The position numbers were made by a program, and so were the translations under genes. Below, piece after piece: positions 11,020 through 24,535 of a DNA stretch of 64,000 bases. This stretch comes from Saururus chinensis (taxonomy: Eukaryota > Streptophyta > Magnoliopsida > Piperales > Saururaceae): positions 15,427,001-15,491,000 of the forward strand of contig CP141147.1 in the NCBI GenBank assembly GCA_035235625.1, in the 5' to 3' direction. Within the stretch, counting starts at the first letter, position 1; every line of letters begins with the position of its first letter. A model generated the notes under the pieces. The model was not told the DNA's origin. It searched no databases and saw only the letters and a program-made list of their open reading frames with translations.

Positions 11020-12029
11020 TTTTTTATATGCCTTTTTACCTTATTTGCTAGTATAATATTAGGTTCATTTAGGAATAATTATGATTTATTTATATTAAGA
11101 TAGATATTAATATTTTAGTTTAATTATTAATTAATTTGAGTGCTAATAGTAGTTTAGGCATATATTTGAATCAAGTTGGGATTTTATTTATGTACTATAC
11201 TTCTTAAATGTGATTTTTTATGTTTTGTAGGTAAGGTGTGATTATTAAGGTCCTTGCACAATATGCAAAATATTCAGAAATACTCTTGACATGCTTTAAA
11301 ATAATTTGGATAATTTTTCGAAGTCACAAATAAGATGAAAATTGATATGGACATGAATGAAAGAGCTTAATGAACAAAATAAAATTGTAGAGGAATATGG
11401 ACTACCTAGTGAACAGACTTAGCTTCTTGATCAGAAACTAGATACGAAACTTAACAAAACTATTCAGGTTGCAAAAATAGTGTTGGAGTTGGAACAGACA
11501 TGCAAGGCATTTGAATGAGATAATGTCAAATTTCCTATTTTAAGCCAATTTTGAGTCATTTTTTAATTCCATATAGGAAACTGCACGTTATTCTGTTCGA
11601 ATGCCCTCAATGCATGTTCGAATGCCAACACTATTTCTGCATTCTAGATAGTTCTATTAAGTTTGTGTCAAGTTTTCTACTATGTTCATTAGGCTATTTC
11701 ATTCATGTCGATATTAATTTTCAACTTGCTTTTGACTCCATAAAGTTGTCCCAATTAGTTTAAAGCGTGTCAAGAGTATTTACAAATATTATGCATATAG
11801 TCCAAGGACCTCAATAAGTACACCTTACAAACATAAAAAATCACATTTTAAAAGTGTAGTACATATATAAATTCCTGACTTAATTTAAATATACGCCTAA
11901 ACTACTAATAGCACCCAAATTAATTAATAATTGAAGTAAAATATTAGTATTTATCTTAATATAAATAAACCATAATTAATCTTAAATTAACATAATATTA
12001 TACTAGCAAATAAGGTAAAAAGGCATGCA

Positions 12030-12040
<11 letters not shown>
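11020..12040. repeat. Head-to-head inverted repeat of two LTR-like copies
   Basis: The left arm (about 11020-11545) and the reverse complement of the right arm (about 11555-12040) align almost end to end with clear similarity. Shared words include GCCTTTTTACCTTATTTGCT, TTAATTATTAATTAATTTG and ACTCTTGACA. The centre of symmetry lies near 11550, so there is practically no spacer. A third, single copy lies at about 33.57-34.19 kb on the plus strand. No protein is encoded. Confidence 0.85.

Positions 12041-12064
<24 letters not shown>
12032..12064. repeat. (CA)n microsatellite
   Basis: An uninterrupted CA dinucleotide run at the outer edge of the right inverted-repeat arm. Confidence 0.95.

Positions 12065-13630
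<1,566 letters not shown>

Positions 13631-13726
<96 letters not shown>
13631..13726. repeat. (TA)n microsatellite
   Basis: About 96 bp of alternating TA. The 115-residue ORF over it on the minus strand is a Tyr-Ile repeat artefact. Confidence 0.97.
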
Positions 13727-13728
<2 letters not shown>

Positions 13729-13795
13729 TATACAAACTAACCGGATCTAGTTCGAAAGGGTATACTTCTCCAAAATAATTCAAAAAAAAAACCAA

Positions 13796-15659
13796 TGGAC
13801 CTTGAGAGGGGGCCGAAGCTCCTAACCAAGTTCTAGGATGGTGAAAAATCTTGGAGGTAATTTTACTCTTATGAGTGAACCATAGTCATATTTAATTACC
13901 TGACTCGGGCTCTAGTTTAGGGGCTTATGAGTATAATTAAAAATTAAAAAAATCCCAATAGGAGGATAGTGTGTTACCTAAATTTTGGGAAAGACACATG
14001 TTGCAAAAAAATTCCAATAAGTGGATAGTTAACCATTTTACCCTAAGGGTTAAGAGTTCACGGTAGAACAAACCAAGGTAGGTTCATAGGGTTTATAACC
14101 CCAAAAAATGTCTAAAATTTACCACGAGTCCATGAAATCAAAGAGTATTCTTGAGATTAGTTTTGGGCCCATTAAAGTTAAAAAAAAAACCCTGAAAAAA
14201 ATGATAAAAATATCCAAATGAGCAAATTGACCCGTATTCGCGTGAATGAAATCACATGCCAATTTGAGAGTGAAACCTCTTTTGATGTCAAAGACTAAGC
14301 TAAGAATGAATGGGACTATGTCTTATGTGTGAAAATTACCCTAATGCCCTTGGGTGTATTATAACCTGTTTCGGTAAAAAAGGTGCTCCTAACTTCAAGA
14401 GAGTTTAGTCATGAGAACACATGGCTTTCTAATGCCATAATTGAATTTAGGTCTTAGTAATGCGATCCATTTAACCTGTGTGGGTTTGTATTAATTTTTT
14501 TTTTTATTTTAATACTTATTGTTGATGTTGTGATAGTAATTTATCATTAGGTTGAAATGATTGAAAGATTAATAAATGGGTGTTAGATAGATTTGGATTG
14601 GGCAAGAATACCTAATCAAAATAAATACTATAATACCCTAAGAGGAGCTTGGGACTAGTTCATAGAGTGAACAAGGCCCTTGACCGGACAATTTTTGTTG
14701 GTTAATGAACCAATTGTAATTTTGAGTCTCGACCCTACTCAAAAAGAAGTTGATAGGGTTTAGGATAGTCATTCTGATTCCTTACATATTGGGTGAGAAT
14801 AGATAGGGTTTGGGATGGTTTTTTTTCAGCCTTAGCTCTATTGAGGAGATGTTGATTTGGTCATGCAGTTGCACCTTCCCATTGGAGGGAGCTCTGCGTG
14901 AACCTTTGCTCACAACCAATCTACTTAAGATCATTTAATGTGCACACATTGAAGAGTAGCTGACATCCTGCTTAGTTGGATTCTCCTACCACTTCTTTTT
15001 AGGTACAGTTGTTGGTCATACCCTTCCATTCTTGCCAGGTCCTTAGGGGCTAGGTTGGTCTTGGTACTGTCTGGTCAATTCTAGGGCCTTACTGTGGATG
15101 GTTCCATTTTGAGGATGGTCCATGATGGTTGTATTATTTGTCACTTAGGTTTACATTTGATGAGTCTGTCTATCTTTGGGATTGGATGAGTTATTAATTA
15201 CTGAATAAATATTTTTAAGAAAATTAATGAAATTGCTTAATATTGATTGTTTAATTAGAACAAGTGGAATAACTAAAAGCTTGCATAAAATGTATGCTAG
15301 TCTAAAACACTAAAACATTGCATGTGTGATGCTATGCTTCATGAGAATGTGATAGATTATAGGCAACCACGTTTGGATCTTATCTTGTTGGAAGTAACAT
15401 TGGAGATGTTGTCCAATGAGTACGTAGACAATTAATATCCAATGATGGTTGCCTAATCTTAAAAATATTAATTAATATTTTTGTTCTTTTGGAAACTTTC
15501 ATCCAAATGGAGGAGATCTTCCGTTCTTGTTTGGTCTTATTGGTTGCAGCCTCCTTAGGCGAGGACTAGTGAGACCAAGACATTGGTGGGGGATTAGGAA
15601 AATATTGCACTAGTGGGATGTAGTTTTTTACTTTTATAATTTTGTAAGTAATTGTAATT
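13796..15659 (+). mobile_element. LTR-like region ending at a primer-binding site
   Basis: Non-coding sequence with the texture of a chromovirus LTR, including an AACCACGTTTGGATC block near 15367 that echoes GAACTACGTTCGGATC near 9860 in the solo LTR. It is followed by TGGCATGAGAGCC at 15662-15674, which matches the tRNA-Met primer-binding site TGGTATCAGAGCC at 11 of 13 positions. This fixes the right end of the LTR; the left end is not determined and could combine more than one element. Confidence 0.5.
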
Positions 15660-15661
15660 AT

Positions 15662-15674
15662 TGGCATGAGAGCC
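15662..15674 (+). other. Gypsy primer-binding site
   Basis: TGGCATGAGAGCC, 11 of 13 identical to the initiator tRNA-Met primer-binding site. A gag-start-like ATG (ATGACAAAC at 15704) follows, then the frame is lost and the element jumps to the chromodomain at 15917, implying a large internal deletion. Confidence 0.65.
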
Positions 15675-15916
15675 AACTTTACTTAGTTATTTATTTTCAT
15701 ATAGATGACAAACATTTTCTTAGAGGGTTAACATGTTATTCATGGACTTTTGACACATGTAGTAATATCATATATTTTAATATTAGTATTTGTCTACCCC
15801 AATTTTTATGAATTTGATATTTAATCGAATGATTTATTTTGTAGTTAAAAAAGAAAAAAATTCCCTCATGATTTATCGCATGTCCTTTATTAAAAAGGGT
15901 TTTGAAAATCTAAGTC

Positions 15917-16086
15917 ATGACAAGAACTTTAAGGAACAAAGAAATACCCACGGTTAAATTGCTTTGGAGAAGTCAAGCTTTGAAAGAAATGATGTGGGAG
16001 GTAGAAGTTGAGTTCAAAAAGGGTTGTCCCCATTTACTTGTTGGTGAGTGCCCAAATTTTAAGGACAAATTTCTTCAAGGAGGGAA
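15917..16086 (+). pseudogene. Chromodomain end of a gypsy (chromovirus) integrase
   Basis: The frame reads LRNKEIPTVKLLWRSQALKE followed by MMWEVEVEFKKGCPHLL, the typical chromodomain at the C-terminus of chromovirus integrases. FKDKFLQGGNDATP follows, the coding trace of the polypurine tract (AAGGAGGGAATG) just before the 3' LTR. Only the last 60 or so residues survive. The normal protein would tether integration to heterochromatin. Confidence 0.85.
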
Positions 16087-19000
16087 TGATGCAACACCAG
16101 TGATTTTTCGTGTGAAATTCTTGTGCATTATATTTATTATTTTTATTTGTTATTTTCTAGTGGATTCTTGAGTTTTGTTGGCTTTGTGTTCAATGAGTCG
16201 ACAAACTCCTTTGATAAATATAGTATTATTGAATAATAAACTCAAGAAAGTAGCAACAATGGTAAATATAAACTTTATTTTAACTTTTTATAAGAAAAAA
16301 GTTTATGTCGGTAGGCATCGACTTGTCATTGTCCCCTCTGATGAAAATCTAGGTCAATGTCAGTAAGGTTTGACACATCAGTCAATTCACCAATGAAGTA
16401 TCAAAAATACTATCAACAACTATCGAAGCTTCGGTGTTTCGAGTAAGTCTTATTTTCATATTTGAAACTGCCAAAGAAACAATTTCAAGCAATTTTTTGT
16501 CAGTTATGTGCACCAAAATTCGGTTTGTCTCTCCATTATATAAATGCCTTTGACAATCATTGACCCAAATTCTTCGGATTCTTTGACTTTGGGATAAAGG
16601 TAAAGGACTAAGGCTTGTCAAAGTCCATAGAAAGAGGGAGAATGATCGAGTTTGTGGAGACCCTTGTATTTGGTGTCGAAAAGAGGTCAGATTGCTAGTC
16701 TTACTATTGTGATTTGGTTTGAAAGTGAATGTATGAGTTGGATTATGATTTCTTTTGACATGAAATCATGTGGAAGATGATTCTCTAGGAATTCTTCCAT
16801 GATAGCATTGCAGAATTATGATTTCTATGTTCAACAATCATTTTATTATATGAATTATTGCTTAACATTATTGGAAGATAGTATATGAAAAAATATGTGT
16901 TATGACATGCTTTGGAGTGAGTTTTTGGAAGACAAGACAGTCTCTGTCATTTCTTTTCAGTATGAGTTGTCTCTAAGCTATTATTAAGTAATATAATAGC
17001 ATAAAATTCTACCCATATTAGTGCAAGTGTATGTGATGATATGATTGTTAATATGTAGGTATGAGTACACTTTGTGTGTAAGAATCCTTGTATTAAATCG
17101 CACCACTGACTAGTGTTTAACGACACATAAAATTAGAAATTCCTAGTTTCAAGTTGACTCTTCAAGTGAGTGATTTAGCCACGTAATAAAAGCGCATGAT
17201 ATGAAAAATGATTGTGGTCTTTTGGATCTGCAAGGGTGGGAGTTAAGTAGAGCCTCTCCCCTGGCTTGGGAGTTAAGTTCGATTGGACTAGAGTATTAAA
17301 AGATGATTGGTCATGTGTAGCTGTTGTTACGTCTAAACCAAGATTATGAAGTAGTCAAATTTAGATTTATTTTACTTGCTAATTGTAGTAGACAAGGCCG
17401 ATCCACAGGGAAAGTCTTGTGCAACATAGAAATTATTACGAAAAATAGAGGAAGGAAAAATTAAGAGAGAAATAGTAGAAGAGGCAATAAAGAGATATGA
17501 AATCAATAAGAGAAAACACTAAGGCATTGAGGGTCATTGTAACATCTAGTGATGTTCTTCATGTGTCATGTTATCTCAGTTAGAATCGAATGAAAATTCT
17601 ATCTAACCGGAAGATATGAATATTAAAAGCAAACACAAAGATAGAAAATGTTTTAGATATATGAAGGATAAAAATAATTGTTTCTTCAAGAGTTCTCTGT
17701 ATCAAAATCACAAAAGATCAAGAAGGAGAATTTTTAAACATCTGATGTATCCAAATAAGAAAGAAACAAGAAGATGAACAATATTAAATAAATATCACCT
17801 CAAATAACCAATACTTACTTGAAACCATTGATGAAACATGAATAGAACTCCATTAGATTCTTACAAATCACCTCTAGCCTTAGCTAGAGAGCTTAGAAAG
17901 CCATTACAATAAAACTAAAAATAAAAATACAAAAGAAGAGAAGAAAAATAGGAGAAGAGATCTCCAAAGAGGAGGGGATGATGTCTCTACCACGTCCACC
18001 CCTCTATTTTTAGGAGTAGAAGGGGTTGCTTCAAAGGGGAAAGTCCAATCATATATCTCGATTGCATCTTGATTGATTGCTTGATTGGTTGTTTCTTTGG
18101 TAATGATTAGATTCTAAATCAATAAAATAAATCAATGATTTATTTAACAAATAAGTATCTTTGAGTCTTCCTTTCCAATCAGCCTCATTGTCTTTCCTTA
18201 TGTGTATTAATCACAACCAATGAAAAGATTCTCTATGTGTTGGCCTGGGGTTAGTTAACTAGTTGTCCCTTTGCATACCATATTTGGCCCATATATCTAA
18301 TATCAATTGTAGCCATAGAAGTCATCTTTTCAATGCCACTAGAATCGTATCAATCCGAATTATAAATTAAAATATATGGTTGAAATACTAAGGTTGTGTC
18401 AATCTGTCCAAATTAGCTTCTTCCCGAATTTATTTCTCTTGATGAAAATTTGAAATCCAATGGGTCTAAAAGGTTGTATTCGACCATTAAATTCATGTTT
18501 AGACCATTAGGAGCCTATTCAAGACTTTTAAATAACTTTGGGTAGTTGGGTTTTACTTCATCTTCTACTTGGATCTTGTTGAAACCCATTTAGACATGTA
18601 AACACAATGGAGGCCCAACTCACCTATTCAAAATATAAATAACACATATAAGCAATGAATTAACACAAAATAGGATTGCAATTCAAGATTTAAAAATATT
18701 TAAGTGAACATTATTTGAGTGCATCAGTAGCACAATTCAAGTGGTTTCAACAATTATAATAGTTAATATCTCTACCACTTCGGTCCATGAGCCCTTGTGG
18801 GCCTTAACTTCATGACATTGATAGAGCAGACATGCTTGAGAAGAACTAAAATCATATGATGAGTAGTTCATAGGATAATGAGCGATGAGGACTCCTAGAC
18901 ATGACTACCATGTCATAGAGAACCTTTATGATCTACACTTAAGAGAGTGGCTCACAAGTGTAGTCACAATTTTTATTTGTGTTAATGTTGAAGCATTTAT

Positions 19001-19515
19001 TTTTAGACTATGCTTATCTCATGTTGATGTTTATCACATGTAGATATTGTGTATTCAAATGTTTGACCATTACATAGTATTTACTTAACCATCTCACTGA
19101 GTATATTCGTATACTTAGCATTCTTGTGATACAGGTTCACCGGAGGAGTAGCAAGGTTGGGAATGTTTTTCTCGAAAATGACAACCAAGTTTCTTGTAGT
19201 TGATGTAGGATTTCTGATCTTTATTAACAAACTTTTAGTAATCTGTATATTTGAACTTAGGCATGCAAGTGTCAATAACTTATGGTTGTGTGTATTATGG
19301 ATCTATGGCATGTACTTGGGCGAGACCTTGTGTGTTTGTAGTATGATTTGACCTTATCATATATATTATGGTGGTTTGAATAAAAGTATATTCAAGAACG
19401 AGTGGATCATCTTCAAGATAATTTTGTCACATGATTGACAAAAAATTTTGAAAAAATTGTTTTTATTATTTGATTTAAAAATAAATGAGTTTTTAAAATC
19501 TTGGGGCTTGACAAG
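16087..19515 (+). mobile_element. Chromovirus 3' LTR, apparently split by an insertion
   Basis: Starts right after the polypurine tract (TGATGCAACACC) and appears to end near 19515 (CTTGGGGCTTGACAAG). The right part has an LTR R-U5 landmark (TCACTGAGTATATTCGTATAC, then a GGTTCACCGG block near 19134). About 17330-18775 looks foreign: it starts near a GACAAGGCCGATCCACAGGG motif, is AT-rich and breaks the LTR texture. No gene is recognised in it. No TSD was found for the insertion, so the boundaries are estimates. Confidence 0.5.
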
Positions 19516-19519
19516 TGTT

Positions 19520-19805
19520 GTGAATGTCTTAAGGGTCTACCATTGGGGCCACATGCTAGTGCAATAGGCTTAAATTACGTTATTGTTAATAAGGGGGCAT
19601 AGGCCTTAGGGTTGTTAGTAGTTTCTTAATTATTAGAGAGTTTATTGTTATTTCCAATTAATAATGTTTAGTGGGTTTTTAGGCTTATGTTAGTGAGCCT
19701 GTTAAGATTCTCTATTTAACTGTAAGGACTATGACCTAATTTAGTAGTGAATGAATTATTAAGTCTCTTATCTTCTTCCATTTCTTCCTTACCTCTCCCT
19801 CCTTC
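19520..19805 (+). mobile_element. Second LTR-like sequence (approximate)
   Basis: Begins TGTTGTGAATG and contains a short leader-like stretch (CTCTATTTAACTGTAAGGACT, GAATGAATTATTAAGTC) typical of compact chromovirus LTRs. No primer-binding site was found behind it. Confidence 0.35.
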
Positions 19806-19808
19806 ACG

Positions 19809-20330
19809 GTGGCCATGCCGCTCTCTCTCACCTTTCCCGGCCATCAAGCGCCACTCTCTTCCCCTACCCCGGTTTCTAAGCTGTTGTGGACACCGGTTCA
19901 CAATAATGGTAACAAAGCCGAACAGTCTATGGGGCAACGGGCGGAGATGCTTCCGAAAGCTCTTCACTCCCCGGGCTTGACTACCATCTTGGAGATGTGT
20001 GAAAAGCTTTCAACTTCGGTCGACAAGCTTGTAAAGGCTAGGATAGCATCTACGACGGCCAAGGTGTTGCCTCGGGCTGACCCAATGCCTTCCCCACTGA
20101 CGAAGGTGTTGCCTCAGGCTGAACCAATGCCTTCCCCGCTGGCAAAGGTGCTACCTCAGGCTGAACCAACGCCTTCTTGACCGGCCAAGGTGCTACCTCT
20201 GGCTAACCCAACGCCTTCCCCATTGGCGAAGGTGCTGCCTCGGGCTGAACCAGTGCCTTCTCAACCGGCCAAGGTGCTCCCTCGGGCTGACCCAATTCCT
20301 CCTCCATCATTGACATGGAAGAAGAAGATG
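19809..20330 (+). pseudogene. Unknown ORF with six 14-residue Pro-rich repeats, stop-interrupted
   Basis: One frame runs from 19809 to about 20330 with a TGA at 20178-20180. The first 83 residues look unlike any family I recognise (MAMPLSLTFPGHQAPLSSPT..., then EMCEKLSTSVDKLVKAR). From 20058 six units of 42 bp follow, with consensus AKVLPRAEPMPSPL; the TGA is in unit three, at the position where other units have Pro, Leu or Gln codons. Sitting behind an LTR-like block it may be the start of a retroelement gag or a captured gene piece. I cannot assign a function. Confidence 0.5.
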
Positions 20331-21060
20331 AATCAATTCAAGCAGGTGGCCTTTCGTCAGCCGCCGTCCTTCTCACTCCCATTATCATCCATTCTTCCCA
20401 TGCTCTCTGTCTCCACCTGCTGGTAATCATCCATCCATCCTTGATCCTTCAATCATTTTCTTCCTCCATTTCTCTTAATCATCAAATCCATTTTCTTGAT
20501 TTATTGTCTCCCAATTACTCCACAATTACTATTTGAATACACTGATTCTTACTTGCTACTGCTCTAATGTCTAATGCACCTGCCAAGTGCTTTCCTACAT
20601 GGGCTTTACAGGAGAATTGGAACATCTATTAGTATTGTTTTGTTGATTTCGAGACTACACATCTCCTCATTTTGTTGCAATCACTAACATCCGTTTGTGG
20701 CAGGATTTCCAAGCCTTTTGTCGGCCTTTTCCCCAATCTGATTCTTCATTTTGTGATATAAACTGTGCAAGATAAGTTAATGGGCATGCTCTCCCTATCA
20801 ATTTGCTGATACACATTTGAAGAATCCTGCAGGTAAGTCAATTTCTATCACAATTTTGTTTGATCCTTCCAACTTGACTCCACCATCCAATGCTCGAGCG
20901 CATCCACCTTTCACCAGGAATGCCCTCTCCACCTCCTTCGCCACAATCTCCACAACCAACAACTTTGCGAGGAAGAAGAGTAAATATTTACTCTCTTTGT
21001 TATATACAAAGAGAGTAAGTATTTACTATCAAAGGAGTACCCTTTACCCGTGGCCAAACC
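20331..21060. other. Unassigned sequence with a small hairpin
   Basis: No gene is recognised. A 20-bp inverted repeat (20980-20999 and 21007-21026, one mismatch, 7-nt loop) reads GTAAATATTTACTCTCTTTG on its left arm. An ATG-led frame at 20315 (MEEEDESIQAGG) is followed by a possible donor (CTG/GTAATC near 20422), but no partner exon can be supported. Confidence 0.4.
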
Positions 21061-21063
21061 CGG

Positions 21064-21564
21064 TCATGTCAGCGTTGGCAGAGCTTCCTCTTCAGCCAAT
21101 GGAGGCGGCGGATTTTTAAGAGGGTCTTGATTCTCGGCCGTAGCTAGTTGTTGTTCAAATAGTTTGGGCGGAGCTAGGGTTAGATCGGGAGCATTGGTCA
21201 GCGGGGCCGGGTTAGTAGCACCTGCAACCTCGTCGACATAGTAGATCCGCAGCCCAATCTCCCCGCGAACCCAGCTAAAGAAGTTATTTTGGCTGGTGGC
21301 GGCAGTGCCGCGGTTGTGGATGACCTCCACATTGAGGAGGCCAACGTCGAGGGCTGGTTGGGGTGCAACATCAGCTTCATCATCGAGGAGGAACTTGAGG
21401 GGCTCGTTCCAGATGGGGTTAAGGTTGGAGGGGACGATGCAGGGGAGGCGGCGTTAGCCATTGAAGTCGAGGATAGTGTAGGGGCTAGAGGTGTTGTGGT
21501 TGTACTTGGGGAGGAGGTTGCAGGTTTCGCAAACCTTGACGACCAGCTTTCTCGTGGTCATCAT
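21064..21564 (-). pseudogene. MCTP/QUIRKY-type C2-domain gene fragment
   Basis: Minus strand, ATG at 21564 (or the adjacent one at 21561), a single frame of 166 codons with one TAA at 21454-21456 and a terminal TGA at 21064. The reading begins TTRKLVVKVCETCNLLPKYN, continues SSPYTILDFNG, then PSNLNPIWNEPLKF, VEVIHNRG and NNFFSWVRGEIGLRIYYVDE. That order is the N-terminal C2A domain and following junction of plant multiple-C2-domain and transmembrane proteins (QUIRKY/FTIP class), which tether membranes and control trafficking at plasmodesmata. The internal stop replaces the Gln of the usual NGQRR motif. The rest of the about 1,000-residue protein is missing. It is a gene scrap, perhaps captured by a transposon. 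Confidence 0.85.
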
Positions 21565-21779
21565 CGCTATTTTAGTCGGTAAAGGGAGGTGCGCCGGGGA
21601 AAGGTGGATACGAAAAAGAGGTTATAAAATAGAAATAAGATGGGTAATCGTAAGGAATGGAGAAGGTCGGTAAATTTATCCCGAAATTAAATTTACTTGA
21701 ACATTAAATAAATTGAACAGACTTTTTGTACCTTGCGTAAGATAAAACGACAACATCATACACCAATTTGCACAAAATT

Positions 21780-22483
21780 TTATGCATTAACTCCTATTTT
21801 TAGGGGCCGGGTAGAATCGGGCAGACACTAATAAATGGCACCCCTAAATGCTGACCAAATTACAAGAAATTGTTGTGCTGTCACTGCTGTGTAAGAAAAA
21901 AAAATGTTATGCTGACTATGATCTGATCTTTGAAAGCGGACGAGATTCAAAGTTTCTGACCGTCGGACCGGTTTGAACCATCGCAGGGGTTGGACTTACG
22001 CGGGCACGGAGTGGAGAAAATGTTTCATACTCGGTGCGTGGACTTCTGAATTTTCTTAGCAGAGAACATCCAGAAAAGCAAGCTTTTAAGTCAATGGTCG
22101 TAAATGCATATATACCCTTTTATCATTCTTTTCAGAAACAGAGAAATTGGACTACAAAAATTAAATAGAGAAATGGGATTCATTAAGAAGCAACTCTGAT
22201 TATTGTGCCTTAAGAGAGAGAGATATTGCAGCCATTAAAGAAGTTTTTTCTTTGAAGGGCACTTGACTTATCTGTGGTCCCCATTAGATGGAAATTTATA
22301 ATATGTATTTCTAGCCAACTGCCCCTCTCTGTCCATCCTTACATATAGCCCTTAGGGAGGCCTCAGGCCGGGACTCTCGAATTGTTTTAGCATTTCAAAG
22401 GATCGTTCTCGGCTTCTTCCTTCTTTTTCCTTTTGTTACCGGTTGCTTCTCTCTGTCTCTTTTCTTCCACTCGCTGTCTAGAC
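21780..22483 (+). promoter_or_regulatory. Upstream and 5' leader region of the calmodulin-like gene
   Basis: Shared with the pseudogene copy upstream of 6157. A TATA-like ATGCATATATACCC lies at about 22109-22122. A long pyrimidine-rich leader (TTCTCTCTGTCTCTTTTCTTCC, 22447-22468) precedes the ATG. The transcription start is not determinable by eye. Confidence 0.5.
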
Positions 22484-23557
22484 ATGGCCGATGTACTGAC
22501 TGAAGAGCAGATCTCCGAGTTCCAGGAGGCCTTTTGTCTCTTTGACAAGGACGGAGATGGTTTGTTCATTCCTCTGGTTTTGGACTCAGTTCTTGGGTCT
22601 TTACTTTCTGATAATTCATTGTTAGATGTGGGTTCTGTTTATTTGGGGTTTTTAAGAGATCCTTTTTGTTCTAGGCATTTCTGTTTTAGTTTTCTACTGA
22701 TAAGCAAACCAAGTTTTGATGGATGTAATAAGAGCTTTTAATTTGTAAAAAGGCCTTCTAACAATATGGGTGTTGTGTGTTTCGCTTCATCAGGTTGCAT
22801 CACCATAGAAGAACTGGCTACTGTTATCCGGTCATTGGGTCAGACTCCAACCGAAGAGGAGCTTCTTGACATGATCAAAGAAGTTGATGCCGATGGCAAT
22901 GGAACAATCGAATTTGGGGAGTTCTTGAACCTAATGGCTAGGAAAATGAAGGTACTCTTGACATCTATTTATAATCCTAGCTGAAAGGCGTTCAAATTTT
23001 GGAATTCCAAATTTTAACCATGAAACTTTGGCTTATTTTCTTGCCCTGTCTTTCTGGTCAATGGAATGGTTTGTGTGCAGCTTTTATGTTTCTTCCTAAT
23101 TGAACGCCATGATGATGTGTGATCAATTTTTGTTCTAAAGATATGAGTTTGGGCCATTTGGCAGGAAACAGATGCAGAGGAAGAGCTTAAAGAAGCCTTC
23201 AAAGTTTTTGACAAGGATCAGAACGGATATATTTCGGCTACTGAGGTGAGGAAATAAGGGATATTTGCAAAATTTGATCAGATAATCAGGAATAGATGGG
23301 CTTGTCAATCACTCCTATGTGTTATTAACAAGGGGTTTTAGGTCCAGGATATATTCATATTTCTGCTTAGCGTGAATGATATATGCTCTATCTGAAACTG
23401 GTTTGCTTACAATCCTATGCAGCTGAGGCATGTGATGATCAACCTTGGTGAGAAGCTTACTGATGAGGAGGTGGAGCAAATGATCAAAGAGGCTGATATG
23501 GATGGGGATGGGCAAGTCAATTTTGAAGAATTTGTGAGGATGATGATGACCGTCTGA
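22484..23557 (+). CDS. Calmodulin-like Ca2+ sensor (CML8/CML11 type), intact
   Basis: Four exons: 22484-22559, 22794-22951, 23165-23245 and 23423-23557, all with GT-AG introns, joining to 450 nt (149 residues, the exact calmodulin length). Intron 1 splits the Gly26 codon of the first EF-hand, a classic plant calmodulin position. Four EF-hand loops are complete: DKDGDGCITIEE (21-32), [12 protein letters not shown] (57-68), [12 protein letters not shown] (94-105) and [12 protein letters not shown] (130-141), each with Asp at position 1 and Glu at 12. The [12 protein letters not shown] and [11 protein letters not shown] stretches are closer to Arabidopsis CML8/CML11 than to canonical CaM. The protein should bind Ca2+ in cytosol/nucleus and regulate targets by conformational change. 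A degenerate duplicate lies at 5616-7128. No signal peptide or lipidation motif. Confidence 0.95.
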
Positions 23558-23727
23558 TTCAAATTACCACAAGGCCTAAAGTAGAAACCTCATTCAATTT
23601 CGTTCCTTATCTTCCCACCGGAAAATTATTACAATTTGTGCCAGTTTATTTGTTAGTTGTATACAGCCAGTCCACTTAACACATTGGTTTGTTCACACCC
23701 CCGCCAAACTGTAGGATCATTTATCTA
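23558..23727 (+). other. Probable 3' UTR of the calmodulin-like gene
   Basis: AT-rich sequence following the TGA, ending at a MITE insertion. No clear polyadenylation signal can be fixed. Confidence 0.5.
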
Positions 23728-23878
23728 GGACGGCTGGCTGGTTTACCACCCTCCATTTAGGCATCCCACCCCCTTAACACAGATAGTAGATATCTACCGA
23801 GTGTAGATGTATACGAGTCCGCGTATAAGGGGTATATCCTGTGGGCTACCTAAATGGGGGGTGGCAAACTAGCCATCC
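23728..23878. mobile_element. MULE-type MITE with 9-bp TSD
   Basis: A 151-bp element with imperfect terminal inverted repeats (GGACGGCTGGCTGGTTTACC at the left; reverse complement of the right end GGATGGCTAGTTTGCCACCC), bordered by a perfect 9-bp ATTTATCTA duplication at 23719-23727 and 23879-23887. No coding capacity. Confidence 0.9.
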
Positions 23879-24535
23879 ATTTATCTATTTCTGCACTGTT
23901 CCCTTATATTTCTTTTGCCATGTAGATTCCTCCCAATGTCCAAATAGACAAGAAATATATTTCTAATTTCTATTTTCTTCTTGTGCACTTTGAAATTAAG
24001 CCATTTCAATTTTCTGTAGTTGGATTTGGATTTTCTGGTTTCTTGTTTAAAGATCATTCTAGCATCAGCCTTTCTTAGTGGATTGGAGATTGGCAAATAC
24101 ATAGGCGTTAGTGAGATATGTAATTTGATGTATAGTGGATAAAACATTGCCAAAGACATAAGTATTTCCGCGGGTTTCAAATGAGAATTGCATTGAACTG
24201 TTTAGTGATTAATGTGCAAATTGGACAGGAAATTGGGTTAAAAGGGTCACAAGTCACCCTTTTTCTTCTTTAGTTCTGCTAACTAAATGATTACAGCGAA
24301 TTGGGGAGATTAGAAGGATGGAGTGTAAGAACCATTTTGAATATGAACATTCTCGCCATCCAATTGACAAGGAGTATATCTATTCAATGGTGCAACTCCT
24401 CTTCTTTCAGTACGGTCTAGAGTGAGTGAGGATTATGGAAGATGCGATGAAATAAACGAATGTCTCGGAATGTGGTGATTATACTACACCAACTCTGTCC
24501 AAACTAGCCTTGGATATTGGATACAGGTTAAATTA

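Noticed and set aside
21289..21582. Plus-strand 97-residue ORF
   Set aside because: Shadow of the C2-domain relic, whose minus frame has clear family motifs.
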